Assembly (NCBI GenBank): GCA_900551325.1
Contig: URVM01000030.1
Location: 1-30,878 of the forward strand
Source: an uncultured Eubacteriales bacterium
Lineage (GTDB): Bacteria > Bacillota > Clostridia > Lachnospirales > Cellulosilyticaceae
Direction: 5' to 3'
Length of the DNA stretch: 30,878 nt
Shown: positions 25,379-30,878 of the stretch, piece by piece
How positions within the stretch are numbered: position 1 is the stretch's first letter
Layout of the letters: each line of letters starts with the position of its first letter
Notes under the pieces: generated by a model
Database searches by the model: none
Told to the model about the DNA's origin: nothing
The model's input: only the letters and a program-made list of their open reading frames with translations
Position numbers and translations under genes: made by a program

Positions 25379-25834
25379 ATGGAAAAAGATAGTATAATGA
25401 ACAAGCAATTTGTTGTTTTTAAATTAGATGAACAATTTTATGGAATAGATATTCAAACTGTTCAAATTATTGAACGAATAAAGAGTATTATGCGTGTGCC
25501 TAAAGCTCCTAGTTGTGTAAAGGGAGTCATGAATTTACGAGGTGAAATTATACCTGTTGTGGATATGCGAGTAAAGTTTAATTTAGACAATAGAGAATAT
25601 GATGATGATACACGTATTATTATTGTAAAAGTGGAAGAAGACATGGTTGGAATTATTGTAGATCAAGTAAGAGAAGTTATAGAACTTTCTAAAGAGCAAA
25701 TAGAAGCTATTCCAAATATGCAAGATAAGACCAATGCAAATTACATACAAGGTGTAGGCAAATTAAATGATGAAAGTATGATAGTAACACTACTTAATTT
25801 AAATACTATTATTGAAGATGCTTTCAAAATCTAG
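25379..25834 (+). CDS. cheW: chemotaxis adaptor protein CheW
   Basis: CheW couples receptors to CheA. The 151-residue product is a single CheW domain: QFVVFKLDEQFYGIDIQTVQ at the N-terminus, then the typical IMRVPKAPSCVKGVMNLRGE and IIPVVDMR, and a C-terminal VIVTLLNLNTII-type strand. ATG 25379 is used because GGGGGAT precedes it; an internal ATG at 25397 would also give a usable protein. No CheV-type receiver is fused. Tight spacing after cheA supports co-transcription. Confidence 0.95.
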   Translation: MEKDSIMNKQFVVFKLDEQFYGIDIQTVQIIERIKSIMRVPKAPSCVKGVMNLRGEIIPVVDMRVKFNLDNREYDDDTRIIIVKVEEDMVGIIVDQVREVIELSKEQIEAIPNMQDKTNANYIQGVGKLNDESMIVTLLNLNTIIEDAFKI

Positions 25835-25851
25835 TTACAGGGAGAAATGCT

Positions 25852-26475
25852 ATGAGCATACGAAATCAATTAACATCAGATAAGATGGACATGCTCAAAG
25901 AAGCAGGTAATATAGGAGCTGGCCATGCTGTTTCAGCATTAAGCCAACTCCTTGAAAGACCTGTCAATATGAGTATAGCAAAAGTAAATGTGAAAGATAT
26001 TAGTGAGCTTAGTCAAGTTTTAGGTGATGAAGAAAAGTATATTGCAGCCATGATTATTGAAGTTTATGGTGATCTTAATGCTATGCTTTTATTAGCGCTA
26101 GAAGCAGAAAGTGCTCGTGAACTTGTTAAGCTTATTTTAAAACAACAGGATATGAACCCTATTGAGGGAGAGTTTAGTGAATTTGACTACTCTGTTTTAT
26201 GTGAAACAGGCAATATTTTAGCAGGTTCTTATTTAAATGCTTTAGGAACTTTAGCAAACCTTGAACTTACACCTTCTGTACCACAAGCAGCGATTGATAT
26301 GGCAGGAGCTATTTTAAGCTTCGCAGCCGCTGAATTTACACAAGATGACAATGCTATGATGTTTATTGAAACTAAATTTAATGATGATGAAGAATTGTTA
26401 AATGGTACATATATACTAGCTCTAGATAAAAAGTCTTTAGAGTGTATCATTAATTCTTTAGGTAACTTACTATGA
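25852..26475 (+). CDS. cheC: CheY-P phosphatase CheC
   Basis: CheC dephosphorylates CheY-P and is stimulated by CheD in Bacillus-type adaptation. The 207-residue protein has two active-site motifs: D13/E17/N20 (DMLKEAGN) and S114/E118/N121 (SVLCETGN). The second is followed by the expected Pro at position 144 (N-x22-P), while the first has Ala at the matching position (43). Both catalytic E/N pairs are intact. The stop overlaps the cheD ATG as ATGA, consistent with coupled production of the two partners. Ribosome-binding site CAGGGAGAA. Confidence 0.94.
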   Translation: MSIRNQLTSDKMDMLKEAGNIGAGHAVSALSQLLERPVNMSIAKVNVKDISELSQVLGDEEKYIAAMIIEVYGDLNAMLLLALEAESARELVKLILKQQDMNPIEGEFSEFDYSVLCETGNILAGSYLNALGTLANLELTPSVPQAAIDMAGAILSFAAAEFTQDDNAMMFIETKFNDDEELLNGTYILALDKKSLECIINSLGNLL

Positions 26476-26960
26476 GCATAGAGTATATTAAGGTAGGGAT
26501 GGCAGATTTAAAGGTAGCAAGTGCTCCAATGGTACTTACTACTTTAGGACTTGGGTCTTGTGTTGGCATTGCACTTTATGATCCTATTAAGAAATTAGGC
26601 GGACTTGCACATATTATGTTGCCAGATAGTAGTCAAATCAAAAACAATCAAAATTTAGCTAAATTTGCAGATACAGGGTTTAAAGAACTTCTTGAGAAAA
26701 TGGAAAAAGAAGGGGCCAATCGTCACAGATTAGTTGCAAAAATAGCTGGTGGTGCTCAAATGTTTAACTTTCCTAATACTGACGATTCAATGCGTATTGG
26801 AGTACGTAACACACTTGCTGTTAAAGGGCTGTTAGAAAATTATAAAATTCCTCTTATAGCTGAGGAAACAGGGGAAAATTATGGACGAACTATTGAACTT
26901 CATACAGAAACAGGTAGATTAGTTGTAAAAACAATTGGCCATGGTATAAAGGAAGTTTAG
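26472..26960 (+). CDS. cheD: chemoreceptor glutamine deamidase CheD
   Basis: CheD deamidates receptor glutamines and binds CheC. The 162-residue product has the catalytic Cys in LGLGSCVGIALYD (C30), His in GGLAHIMLPDS (H47), and a Thr (T24) six residues before the Cys, forming the Cys-His-Thr set known from the family. The length is typical and the gene overlaps cheC by 4 bases. Together with CheC and FliY it forms the Bacillus-type adaptation branch. Confidence 0.95.
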   Translation: MSIEYIKVGMADLKVASAPMVLTTLGLGSCVGIALYDPIKKLGGLAHIMLPDSSQIKNNQNLAKFADTGFKELLEKMEKEGANRHRLVAKIAGGAQMFNFPNTDDSMRIGVRNTLAVKGLLENYKIPLIAEETGENYGRTIELHTETGRLVVKTIGHGIKEV

Positions 26961-26988
26961 CACGAACAAAGTAATGGGGGTTCTAAAG

Positions 26989-27738
26989 GTGGAAGAAAAA
27001 AATATAGAAGCATTATGGAAAAAATATGAAATATCAAAAGAGCATGGAATAAAGCAGGACCTAATTAGCCATTATGTTCATTTAGTAAAGTTAGTAGCAG
27101 GAAGATTAAGTATTTATCTTAATCATTATGTGGATTTAGATGATTTACTAAGTTATGGTGTTATTGGTCTTATAGATGCCATAGATAAATTTGATATAAG
27201 TAAAAATGTAAAATTTGAAACGTATGCGTCTTTACGCATACGTGGTGCTATTTTAGATGAAATTAGAAAGTTAGATTGGGTTCCCCGTAGTCTAAGGAAG
27301 AAACAAAAGGATTTAAATAAAGTTTATTTTGAGCTAGAGAATAAACTGGGAAGAACACCTACAGATGATGAAGTTGCTAATGAATTGCAAATGACTAAAG
27401 ATGAATACTATACACTTATACAAGATACTAATATTGCGAACCTTGTTTTTATAGAAGACTATGAATTGCAAGTTACAAGTATAAAAGATGAAAGAAATGA
27501 TACACCAGATAGTTATCTAGAAAAGCAAGAAATTATGGATAAGCTTAAAGAAGCACTTGAAACTCTGCCAGAAAGAGAAAGACGGGTTATTACTTTTTAT
27601 TACTTCGAAGAACTTACATTAAAAGAAATTAGTAATATATTAGAAGTTTCGGAATCACGTGTTTCCCAACTTCACACAAAAGGTGTTCAAAGACTTAAAT
27701 TAAAGTTAGCCAAATATAATTTGTCATTACCACTATAG
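26989..27738 (+). CDS. sigD: flagellar sigma factor SigD/FliA (sigma-28)
   Basis: This sigma factor directs RNA polymerase to late flagellar, motility and autolysin-type promoters. From the GTG at 26989 the product has 249 residues; GGGGG at 26976-26980 fits it as a ribosome-binding site. An in-frame ATG at 26974 would add five residues but has no site at the right distance. Region 2 is FETYASLRIRGAILDEIRKL with VPRSLRKKQ after it. Region 3 is NELQMTKDEYYTLI, and region 4 is LPERERRVITFYYFEELTLK with SESRVSQLHTKGVQRLK. A perfect 10-bp hairpin lies in the region 2 coding part. Confidence 0.95.
   Translation: MEEKNIEALWKKYEISKEHGIKQDLISHYVHLVKLVAGRLSIYLNHYVDLDDLLSYGVIGLIDAIDKFDISKNVKFETYASLRIRGAILDEIRKLDWVPRSLRKKQKDLNKVYFELENKLGRTPTDDEVANELQMTKDEYYTLIQDTNIANLVFIEDYELQVTSIKDERNDTPDSYLEKQEIMDKLKEALETLPERERRVITFYYFEELTLKEISNILEVSESRVSQLHTKGVQRLKLKLAKYNLSLPL
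27220..27243 (+). other. perfect inverted repeat inside sigD region 2 coding sequence
   Basis: ACGTATGCGT (27220-27229) and ACGCATACGT (27234-27243) are exact reverse complements around the 4-base loop CTTT. The stem encodes the conserved residues T-Y-A-S-L-R-I-R of sigma region 2. The codons used (ACG, GCG, CGC) are uncommon in the neighbouring A+T-rich genes. It is among the two most stable-looking hairpins noticed in the window. Confidence 0.6.
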
Positions 27739-27754
27739 TGAAGGAGTAAGTTCT

Positions 27755-28066
27755 ATGATTAGGCCTATTGATATACAAATTCTTTATCCTAATGCACCAG
27801 AATTTAGTAATAGACAACAAGTAGATAATCAAAAACCTAATGTGCAACAAGGACAGTTTGCTGAAATGATGCAAAAAGAACAAGCAGAGAAAAAAGAAAA
27901 AATTGCACATATGGAAGAAGGACAAAAAGTTCGTCATGCAACTGACCAAAATGAGAAAAAACAGCAACAAAATGGTAAAGGTAAAAAAGATAACAAAGTC
28001 AAAGAAAAGAAAAAAACATTTATAAAGGATGAGTATAGTGAAAGTCAATTTGATATACGCATTTAA
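27755..28066 (+). CDS. hypothetical small Lys/Gln-rich protein of the fla/che cluster
   Basis: The 103-residue product begins MIRPIDIQILYPN and is otherwise highly charged and low in complexity, rich in Lys, Gln and Glu (for example KKQQQNGKGKKDNKVKEKKK). It has no membrane segment or signal. It looks largely disordered apart from a possible helix (FAEMMQKEQAEKKEKIAH). Ribosome-binding site GAAGGAGTAAG is strong. It lies between sigD and the membrane-anchored protein at 28082, so it is probably co-expressed with motility genes. I do not recognise a function. Confidence 0.72.
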   Translation: MIRPIDIQILYPNAPEFSNRQQVDNQKPNVQQGQFAEMMQKEQAEKKEKIAHMEEGQKVRHATDQNEKKQQQNGKGKKDNKVKEKKKTFIKDEYSESQFDIRI

Positions 28067-28081
28067 AAGGAGGCGAAAGAG

Positions 28082-28555
28082 ATGGAACTCATAAGTATTC
28101 CGTATTTTGGTCTCATTTGGACAGGTATAGGATTTTTAGTTATGCTTATAGGTTTTTTTATATTGGCTTATGAGGAACATGAGAGTGCAGACTACACAAG
28201 TATAGAAAGTAACCAAGCACAAGAACTTTTTGCATACTTTTTAGAGGAAGAAGAAAAGAAAAATAATGCACTCCGCCAAACTATTGAAGAAGCTAAAACA
28301 TTGCAAAAAGATATTCATGTAATAAAAGAAGAACAGAATAAAAAACATGAAAAGTATGAACAAGAAGAGGATACACCTTCAAAAATTGTGGAAAACAACC
28401 AATCTATCAGCGTAAATAAAAATGAGGAAATAAAACTTTATGATGAAATTATAAAACTATATGAAGCAGGTGTATCAGTAGAAGATATTGCTAAAAAATT
28501 AGGTAAAGGTAAAGGAGAAGTACAGCTTATGCTTTCTCTTTATGCAATAAGGTAG
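28082..28555 (+). CDS. membrane-anchored coiled-coil protein with C-terminal HTH-like segment (DUF6115-like, in swrB position)
   Basis: The 157-residue product has a single membrane helix at about residues 8-30, an acidic coiled coil (about 45-95), a flexible stretch, and a C-terminal segment at about 118-157. That segment (LYDEIIKLYEAGVSVEDIAK, then KLGKGKGEVQLML) reads like a helix-turn-helix of the resolvase/sigma region 4 kind. This resembles the DUF6115 group, assigned from memory. In Bacillus subtilis the gene between sigD and rpsB is swrB, a single-pass protein that promotes basal-body maturation; the position and topology match, but sequence similarity to SwrB was not established. Strong site AAAAGGAGGCG. 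Confidence 0.78.
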   Translation: MELISIPYFGLIWTGIGFLVMLIGFFILAYEEHESADYTSIESNQAQELFAYFLEEEEKKNNALRQTIEEAKTLQKDIHVIKEEQNKKHEKYEQEEDTPSKIVENNQSISVNKNEEIKLYDEIIKLYEAGVSVEDIAKKLGKGKGEVQLMLSLYAIR

Positions 28556-28561
28556 ATCAAT

Positions 28562-29068
28562 ATGGGAAAAAAACAAAAATTTATCTATTGGTTTATAGGT
28601 CTTGGGTGTGGGATGATGTTATCAGGTCTTGTTATGACTTTTGTTGGATTAAATATAAAACCTTCACTAGAAGAGACATCAGTTTTAAATAGTACTCAAG
28701 TAGCACCTGTTTTTGAAGCACAGGGAAAAAATAATCAAAGTAGTAATACTGATAATAGTGACAAATTAAATATATTAGATGATATACATGATAAGACAAC
28801 AAATAAATCACAAGAAGTACCTGTAAATAAAGAAACAGTTGTGATAAAAGAAGACTACAAATGGGTAGAGATTCCTAAATCATATAATGCTAATCAAATT
28901 AGTACACTTTTAGAAAAAGAAGGCATTATTGAAGATGCTACAGATTTTAGTGAGTATATAAAAGAACAAAAAATGACGAGAAAACTCATGTCAGGTAAGC
29001 AGTATTTACCTATTAAAGGGGAATATAGTTTATTGCTTGACCTTTTAAAAGCGGATTATAAAAACTAA
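28562..29068 (+). CDS. membrane-anchored protein with YceG/MltG-like N-terminal-type domain only
   Basis: The 168-residue product has a membrane helix at about residues 8-30, a disordered Ser/Asn/Asp-rich stretch (about 38-95), and a C-terminal domain (about 100-165). That domain contains WVEIPKSYNANQISTLLEKE, then GIIEDATDFSEYIKE and LMSGKQYLPIKGEYSLLLDL. The pattern (IP-x-G/S-x-x-x-x-x-I-x-x-L-L-E-x-x-G-I-I, then a G-x-Y-x-L-P-like turn) matches the LysM-like substructure at the start of YceG/MltG endolytic transglycosylases. The catalytic domain is absent, so a murein-binding rather than a cutting role is inferred. The ribosome-binding site before the ATG (AAGGTAGATCAAT) is weak. Confidence 0.75.
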   Translation: MGKKQKFIYWFIGLGCGMMLSGLVMTFVGLNIKPSLEETSVLNSTQVAPVFEAQGKNNQSSNTDNSDKLNILDDIHDKTTNKSQEVPVNKETVVIKEDYKWVEIPKSYNANQISTLLEKEGIIEDATDFSEYIKEQKMTRKLMSGKQYLPIKGEYSLLLDLLKADYKN

Positions 29069-29081
29069 AAAAAATAAGTTA

Positions 29082-29110
29082 TTGTGTTCTATCATAGAAT
29101 GTGATATAAT
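29082..29110 (+). promoter_or_regulatory. SigA-type promoter of rpsB-tsf
   Basis: TTGTGT (29082-29087) and TATAAT (29105-29110) are separated by 17 bases, with an extended -10 TG at 29102-29103. This is the strongest promoter match in the window, placed directly after the last gene of the motility cluster. Transcription would begin near 29117, giving an rpsB leader of about 96 bases. No convincing terminator lies between 29068 and this promoter, so some read-through from fla/che is possible. Confidence 0.75.
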
Positions 29111-29131
29111 TCAATGCGAAAATAAAACACA

Positions 29132-29188
29132 CGTATAGCGTGATACAAAGTGGTGCTTTATTAAGTATTTTGTATTATAAACTATGCG
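29132..29188 (+). promoter_or_regulatory. structured rpsB leader, candidate ribosomal-protein autoregulatory element
   Basis: Bases 29132-29138 (CGTATAG) can pair with 29182-29188 (CTATGCG), 7 bp with one G-U. Inside this, 29142-29152 can pair with 29166-29176. The core of that inner stem is the perfect 7-bp ATACAAA/TTTGTAT, and the flanks are made of G-U and A-U pairs. The two-tier stem ends just before the GGAGGACTAACCAGGAGG region that includes the rpsB ribosome-binding site (29200-29205 area). S2 is known to repress its own mRNA in enterobacteria; whether this leader does so is inference. Confidence 0.45.
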
Positions 29189-29212
29189 GAGGACTAACCA
29201 GGAGGAATTAAA

Positions 29213-29956
29213 ATGAGCGTAATTTCAATGAAACAACTTTTAGAAGCTGGTGTACATTTCGGTCACCAAACAAGAAGATGGAACCCAAAAATGAAGGAAT
29301 ACATCTTCACAGAAAGAAATGGTATCTACATCATCGACTTACAAAAAACAGCTAAAAAAATCGATGAAGCATATGCTAAAATTCGTCAAGTAGGCGAAGA
29401 AGGCGGTAAAGTATTATTCGTAGGTACTAAAAAACAAGCTCAAGATTCAGTAAAATCTGAAGCAGAACGTTGTGGTATGTACTACGTTAACCAAAGATGG
29501 TTAGGTGGTATGCTTACAAACTTCTCTACAATCAAGAGCCGTGTTGCTAGACTTAAGCAATTAGAAGAAATGGAAAAAGATGGTACTTTTGAAGTACTTC
29601 CTAAAAAAGAAGTAATCGAACTTCGCAAAGAAATGGACAAACTTGAAAAGAACTTAGGTGGTATTAAAGAAATGAAACAATTACCAGACCTTATGTTCGT
29701 AGTTGATCCAAGAAAAGAAAAAATTGCTATCCAAGAAGCTCATATTTTAGGAATTCCAGTAGTAGCTATCGTTGATACTAACTGTGATCCAGAAGAAGTT
29801 GATTACGTAATCCCAGGTAATGACGATGCTATTCGTGCGGTTAAATTAATCGTTGCAAAAATGGCAGATGCAATCATAGAAACAAACCAAGGTGAAATCT
29901 TTGAAGCAACTACAGAAGAAGCAGAAGCAAACAGCGAAGAAGTAATCGCTGAATAA
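29213..29956 (+). CDS. rpsB: 30S ribosomal protein S2
   Basis: S2 binds 16S rRNA in the 30S subunit and is needed for S1 association. The 247-residue product starts MSVISMKQLLEAGVHFGHQT and carries the family motifs RWNPKMKEYIFTERNGIYII, YYVNQRWLGGMLTNFSTIKS, PDLMFVVDPRKEKIAIQEA and GIPVVAIVDTNCDPE. The C-terminal tail is Glu/Ala-rich. Codon use differs from the motility genes, with many more C-ending codons (AAC, TTC, ATC, GAC), as expected for highly expressed genes. Ribosome-binding site CAGGAGGAA. Confidence 0.98.
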   Translation: MSVISMKQLLEAGVHFGHQTRRWNPKMKEYIFTERNGIYIIDLQKTAKKIDEAYAKIRQVGEEGGKVLFVGTKKQAQDSVKSEAERCGMYYVNQRWLGGMLTNFSTIKSRVARLKQLEEMEKDGTFEVLPKKEVIELRKEMDKLEKNLGGIKEMKQLPDLMFVVDPRKEKIAIQEAHILGIPVVAIVDTNCDPEEVDYVIPGNDDAIRAVKLIVAKMADAIIETNQGEIFEATTEEAEANSEEVIAE

Positions 29957-29977
29957 GAAATCTGGAGGTAATGAATT

Positions 29978-30878
29978 ATGGCTATTACAGCTGCAATGGT
30001 AAAAGAGTTACGTGAAAGAACTGGCGCAGGTATGATGGACTGCAAAAATGTATTAAATGAAGTAAATGGTGACCTTGAAAAAGCTATCGAAGTATTACGT
30101 GAAAAAGGCTTAGCAAAAGCTGCTAAAAAAGCTGGTCGTATTGCTGCTGAAGGTCTTGTTAAAGAAATGATTTCTGCAGACCATAAAACAGCTGCTTTAG
30201 TTGAAATCAACTCTGAAACAGACTTCGTTGCTAAAAACGAACAATTCGTTACATTCGTTAACCAAGTAGCAGAAATAGTACTTAACAACGATGTAAACGA
30301 TGTAGAAGCATTAAAAGCTCTTCCATGGGTAGACGATGCATCTAAAACTGTTGGCGACGTATTAACAGAAAAAATTGCTACAATCGGTGAAAACTTATCA
30401 CTTCGTCGTATTGCACGCATGACAACTAATGGTGTATTCACTTCTTACACACACGGTGGTGGAAAAATTATCGCTGTAGTTGAAATGGACTCTCAAGATG
30501 AAAAAGCTCTTGAAGTTGGACGTAACGTAGCAATGCAAGTTGCTGCTGTAAACCCAGAGTACATTAGAACAGCAGATGTTTCTGCTGAAAAACAAGAAAA
30601 AGAAAAAGAAATCTTAATGCACCAAGCAATGAATGAAAACCCAGGTAAACCTGAAAACATCATTGAAAAAATGGTAATTGGTAGATTAAATAAACAACTT
30701 AAAGAAATCTGCTTACTTGAACAAGAATATGTTAAAGATCCAGATTTTACAGTTGGTAAATATGTTGCTGCTGAACTTGGTAACGCTGATGTAGTTAAAT
30801 CATTCGTACGTTTCGAAACTGGTGAAGGTATCGAAAAAGAAGAAGAAAACTTTGCAGAAGAAGTTGCTAAACAAATGG
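29978..30878 (+). CDS. tsf: elongation factor Ts (3' end beyond window)
   Basis: EF-Ts is the nucleotide exchange factor for EF-Tu. The reading frame from the ATG at 29978 runs 300 codons to the window end without a stop. It begins MAITAAMVKELRERTGAGMM followed by DCKNVLNEVNGDLEKAIEVL, the diagnostic N-terminal EF-Tu-contacting motif. The core domain contains VEINSETDFVAKNEQF, and the C-terminal module KFVRFE-type motif is represented by VVKSFVRFETGEGIEKE. The length suggests that only a few residues are missing. Site TGGAGGT at 29963-29969. Codon use resembles rpsB. Order rpsB-tsf is conserved in bacteria. Confidence 0.97.
   Translation, partial: MAITAAMVKELRERTGAGMMDCKNVLNEVNGDLEKAIEVLREKGLAKAAKKAGRIAAEGLVKEMISADHKTAALVEINSETDFVAKNEQFVTFVNQVAEIVLNNDVNDVEALKALPWVDDASKTVGDVLTEKIATIGENLSLRRIARMTTNGVFTSYTHGGGKIIAVVEMDSQDEKALEVGRNVAMQVAAVNPEYIRTADVSAEKQEKEKEILMHQAMNENPGKPENIIEKMVIGRLNKQLKEICLLEQEYVKDPDFTVGKYVAAELGNADVVKSFVRFETGEGIEKEEENFAEEVAKQM

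Noticed and set aside
27731..27740. Perfect palindrome CACTATAGTG over the sigD stop
   Set aside because: Ten bases with no loop and no T-run; too short to support a binding site or terminator.
27695..28048. 117-codon minus-strand open frame, Phe/Leu-rich, opposite the Lys-rich small gene
   Set aside because: The Phe/Leu richness is simply the complement of the Lys/Glu-rich coding strand; the + strand gene has a strong ribosome-binding site and fits the operon.
29803..30441. 212-codon minus-strand open frame opposite rpsB/tsf
   Set aside because: It is antisense to two highly conserved translation genes; the composition (Ser/Ala/Thr/Ile) is that of a shadow frame.
1..30878. CRISPR arrays, tRNA/rRNA genes, insertion sequences or prophage genes
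   Set aside because: I saw no regularly spaced repeats, no tRNA-like folds, no transposase or integrase motifs; the window is a contiguous housekeeping/motility region.

Overview
This window is almost entirely one long motility (fla/che) gene cluster on the + strand, ending in the start of a ribosomal/translation operon (rpsB-tsf). The DNA is very A+T-rich, genes are tightly packed with many overlapping stop/start codons, and G-rich Shine-Dalgarno sites precede most starts. Gene content (FliY, CheC, CheD, FlbD/SwrD, YlxF-like, FlhF/FlhG, SigD) and order match the Bacillus/Clostridium fla/che operon, so the organism is a motile Gram-positive of the Firmicutes. A low-GC Clostridia, perhaps a Lachnospirales relative, is the best guess; the genus cannot be fixed from sequence alone.

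Layout. 1-274: A+T-rich non-coding upstream region with only a weak promoter candidate. 275-10364: rod, MS-ring, switch, export ATPase and hook genes (flgC, fliE, fliF, fliG, fliH, fliI, fliJ, ylxF/motE-like, fliK, flgD, flgE). 10401-12637: flbD/swrD, motA, motB, fliL. 12663-15208: switch and response regulator (fliM, fliY, cheY). 15213-20572: export gate (fliO, fliP, fliQ, fliR, flhB, flhA). 20569-22579: flhF and flhG. A terminator-like hairpin and a promoter candidate lie at 22565-22627. 22693-27738: cheB, cheA, cheW, cheC, cheD and sigD. 27755-29068: three small genes, in the place where B. subtilis has swrB. 29069-29212: promoter and structured leader. 29213-30878: rpsB and tsf, the latter cut by the window end.

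Together the genes encode basal body, hook-length control, stator, rotor switch, type III export gate and ATPase, most of the chemotaxis core, and the sigma factor for late flagellar genes. Not present here: flgB, cheR, cheV, flagellin, filament-cap and hook-associated genes, and chemoreceptors.

Most unusual points: flgC has no flgB before it; FlgD carries three tandem copies of a C-terminal beta-rich module; CheB is only the methylesterase domain, without its receiver; perfect 10-bp hairpins lie inside the fliP and sigD coding sequences; a membrane-anchored putative helix-turn-helix protein and a YceG/MltG-like fragment occupy the swrB position; and the rpsB leader can form a two-tier stem.
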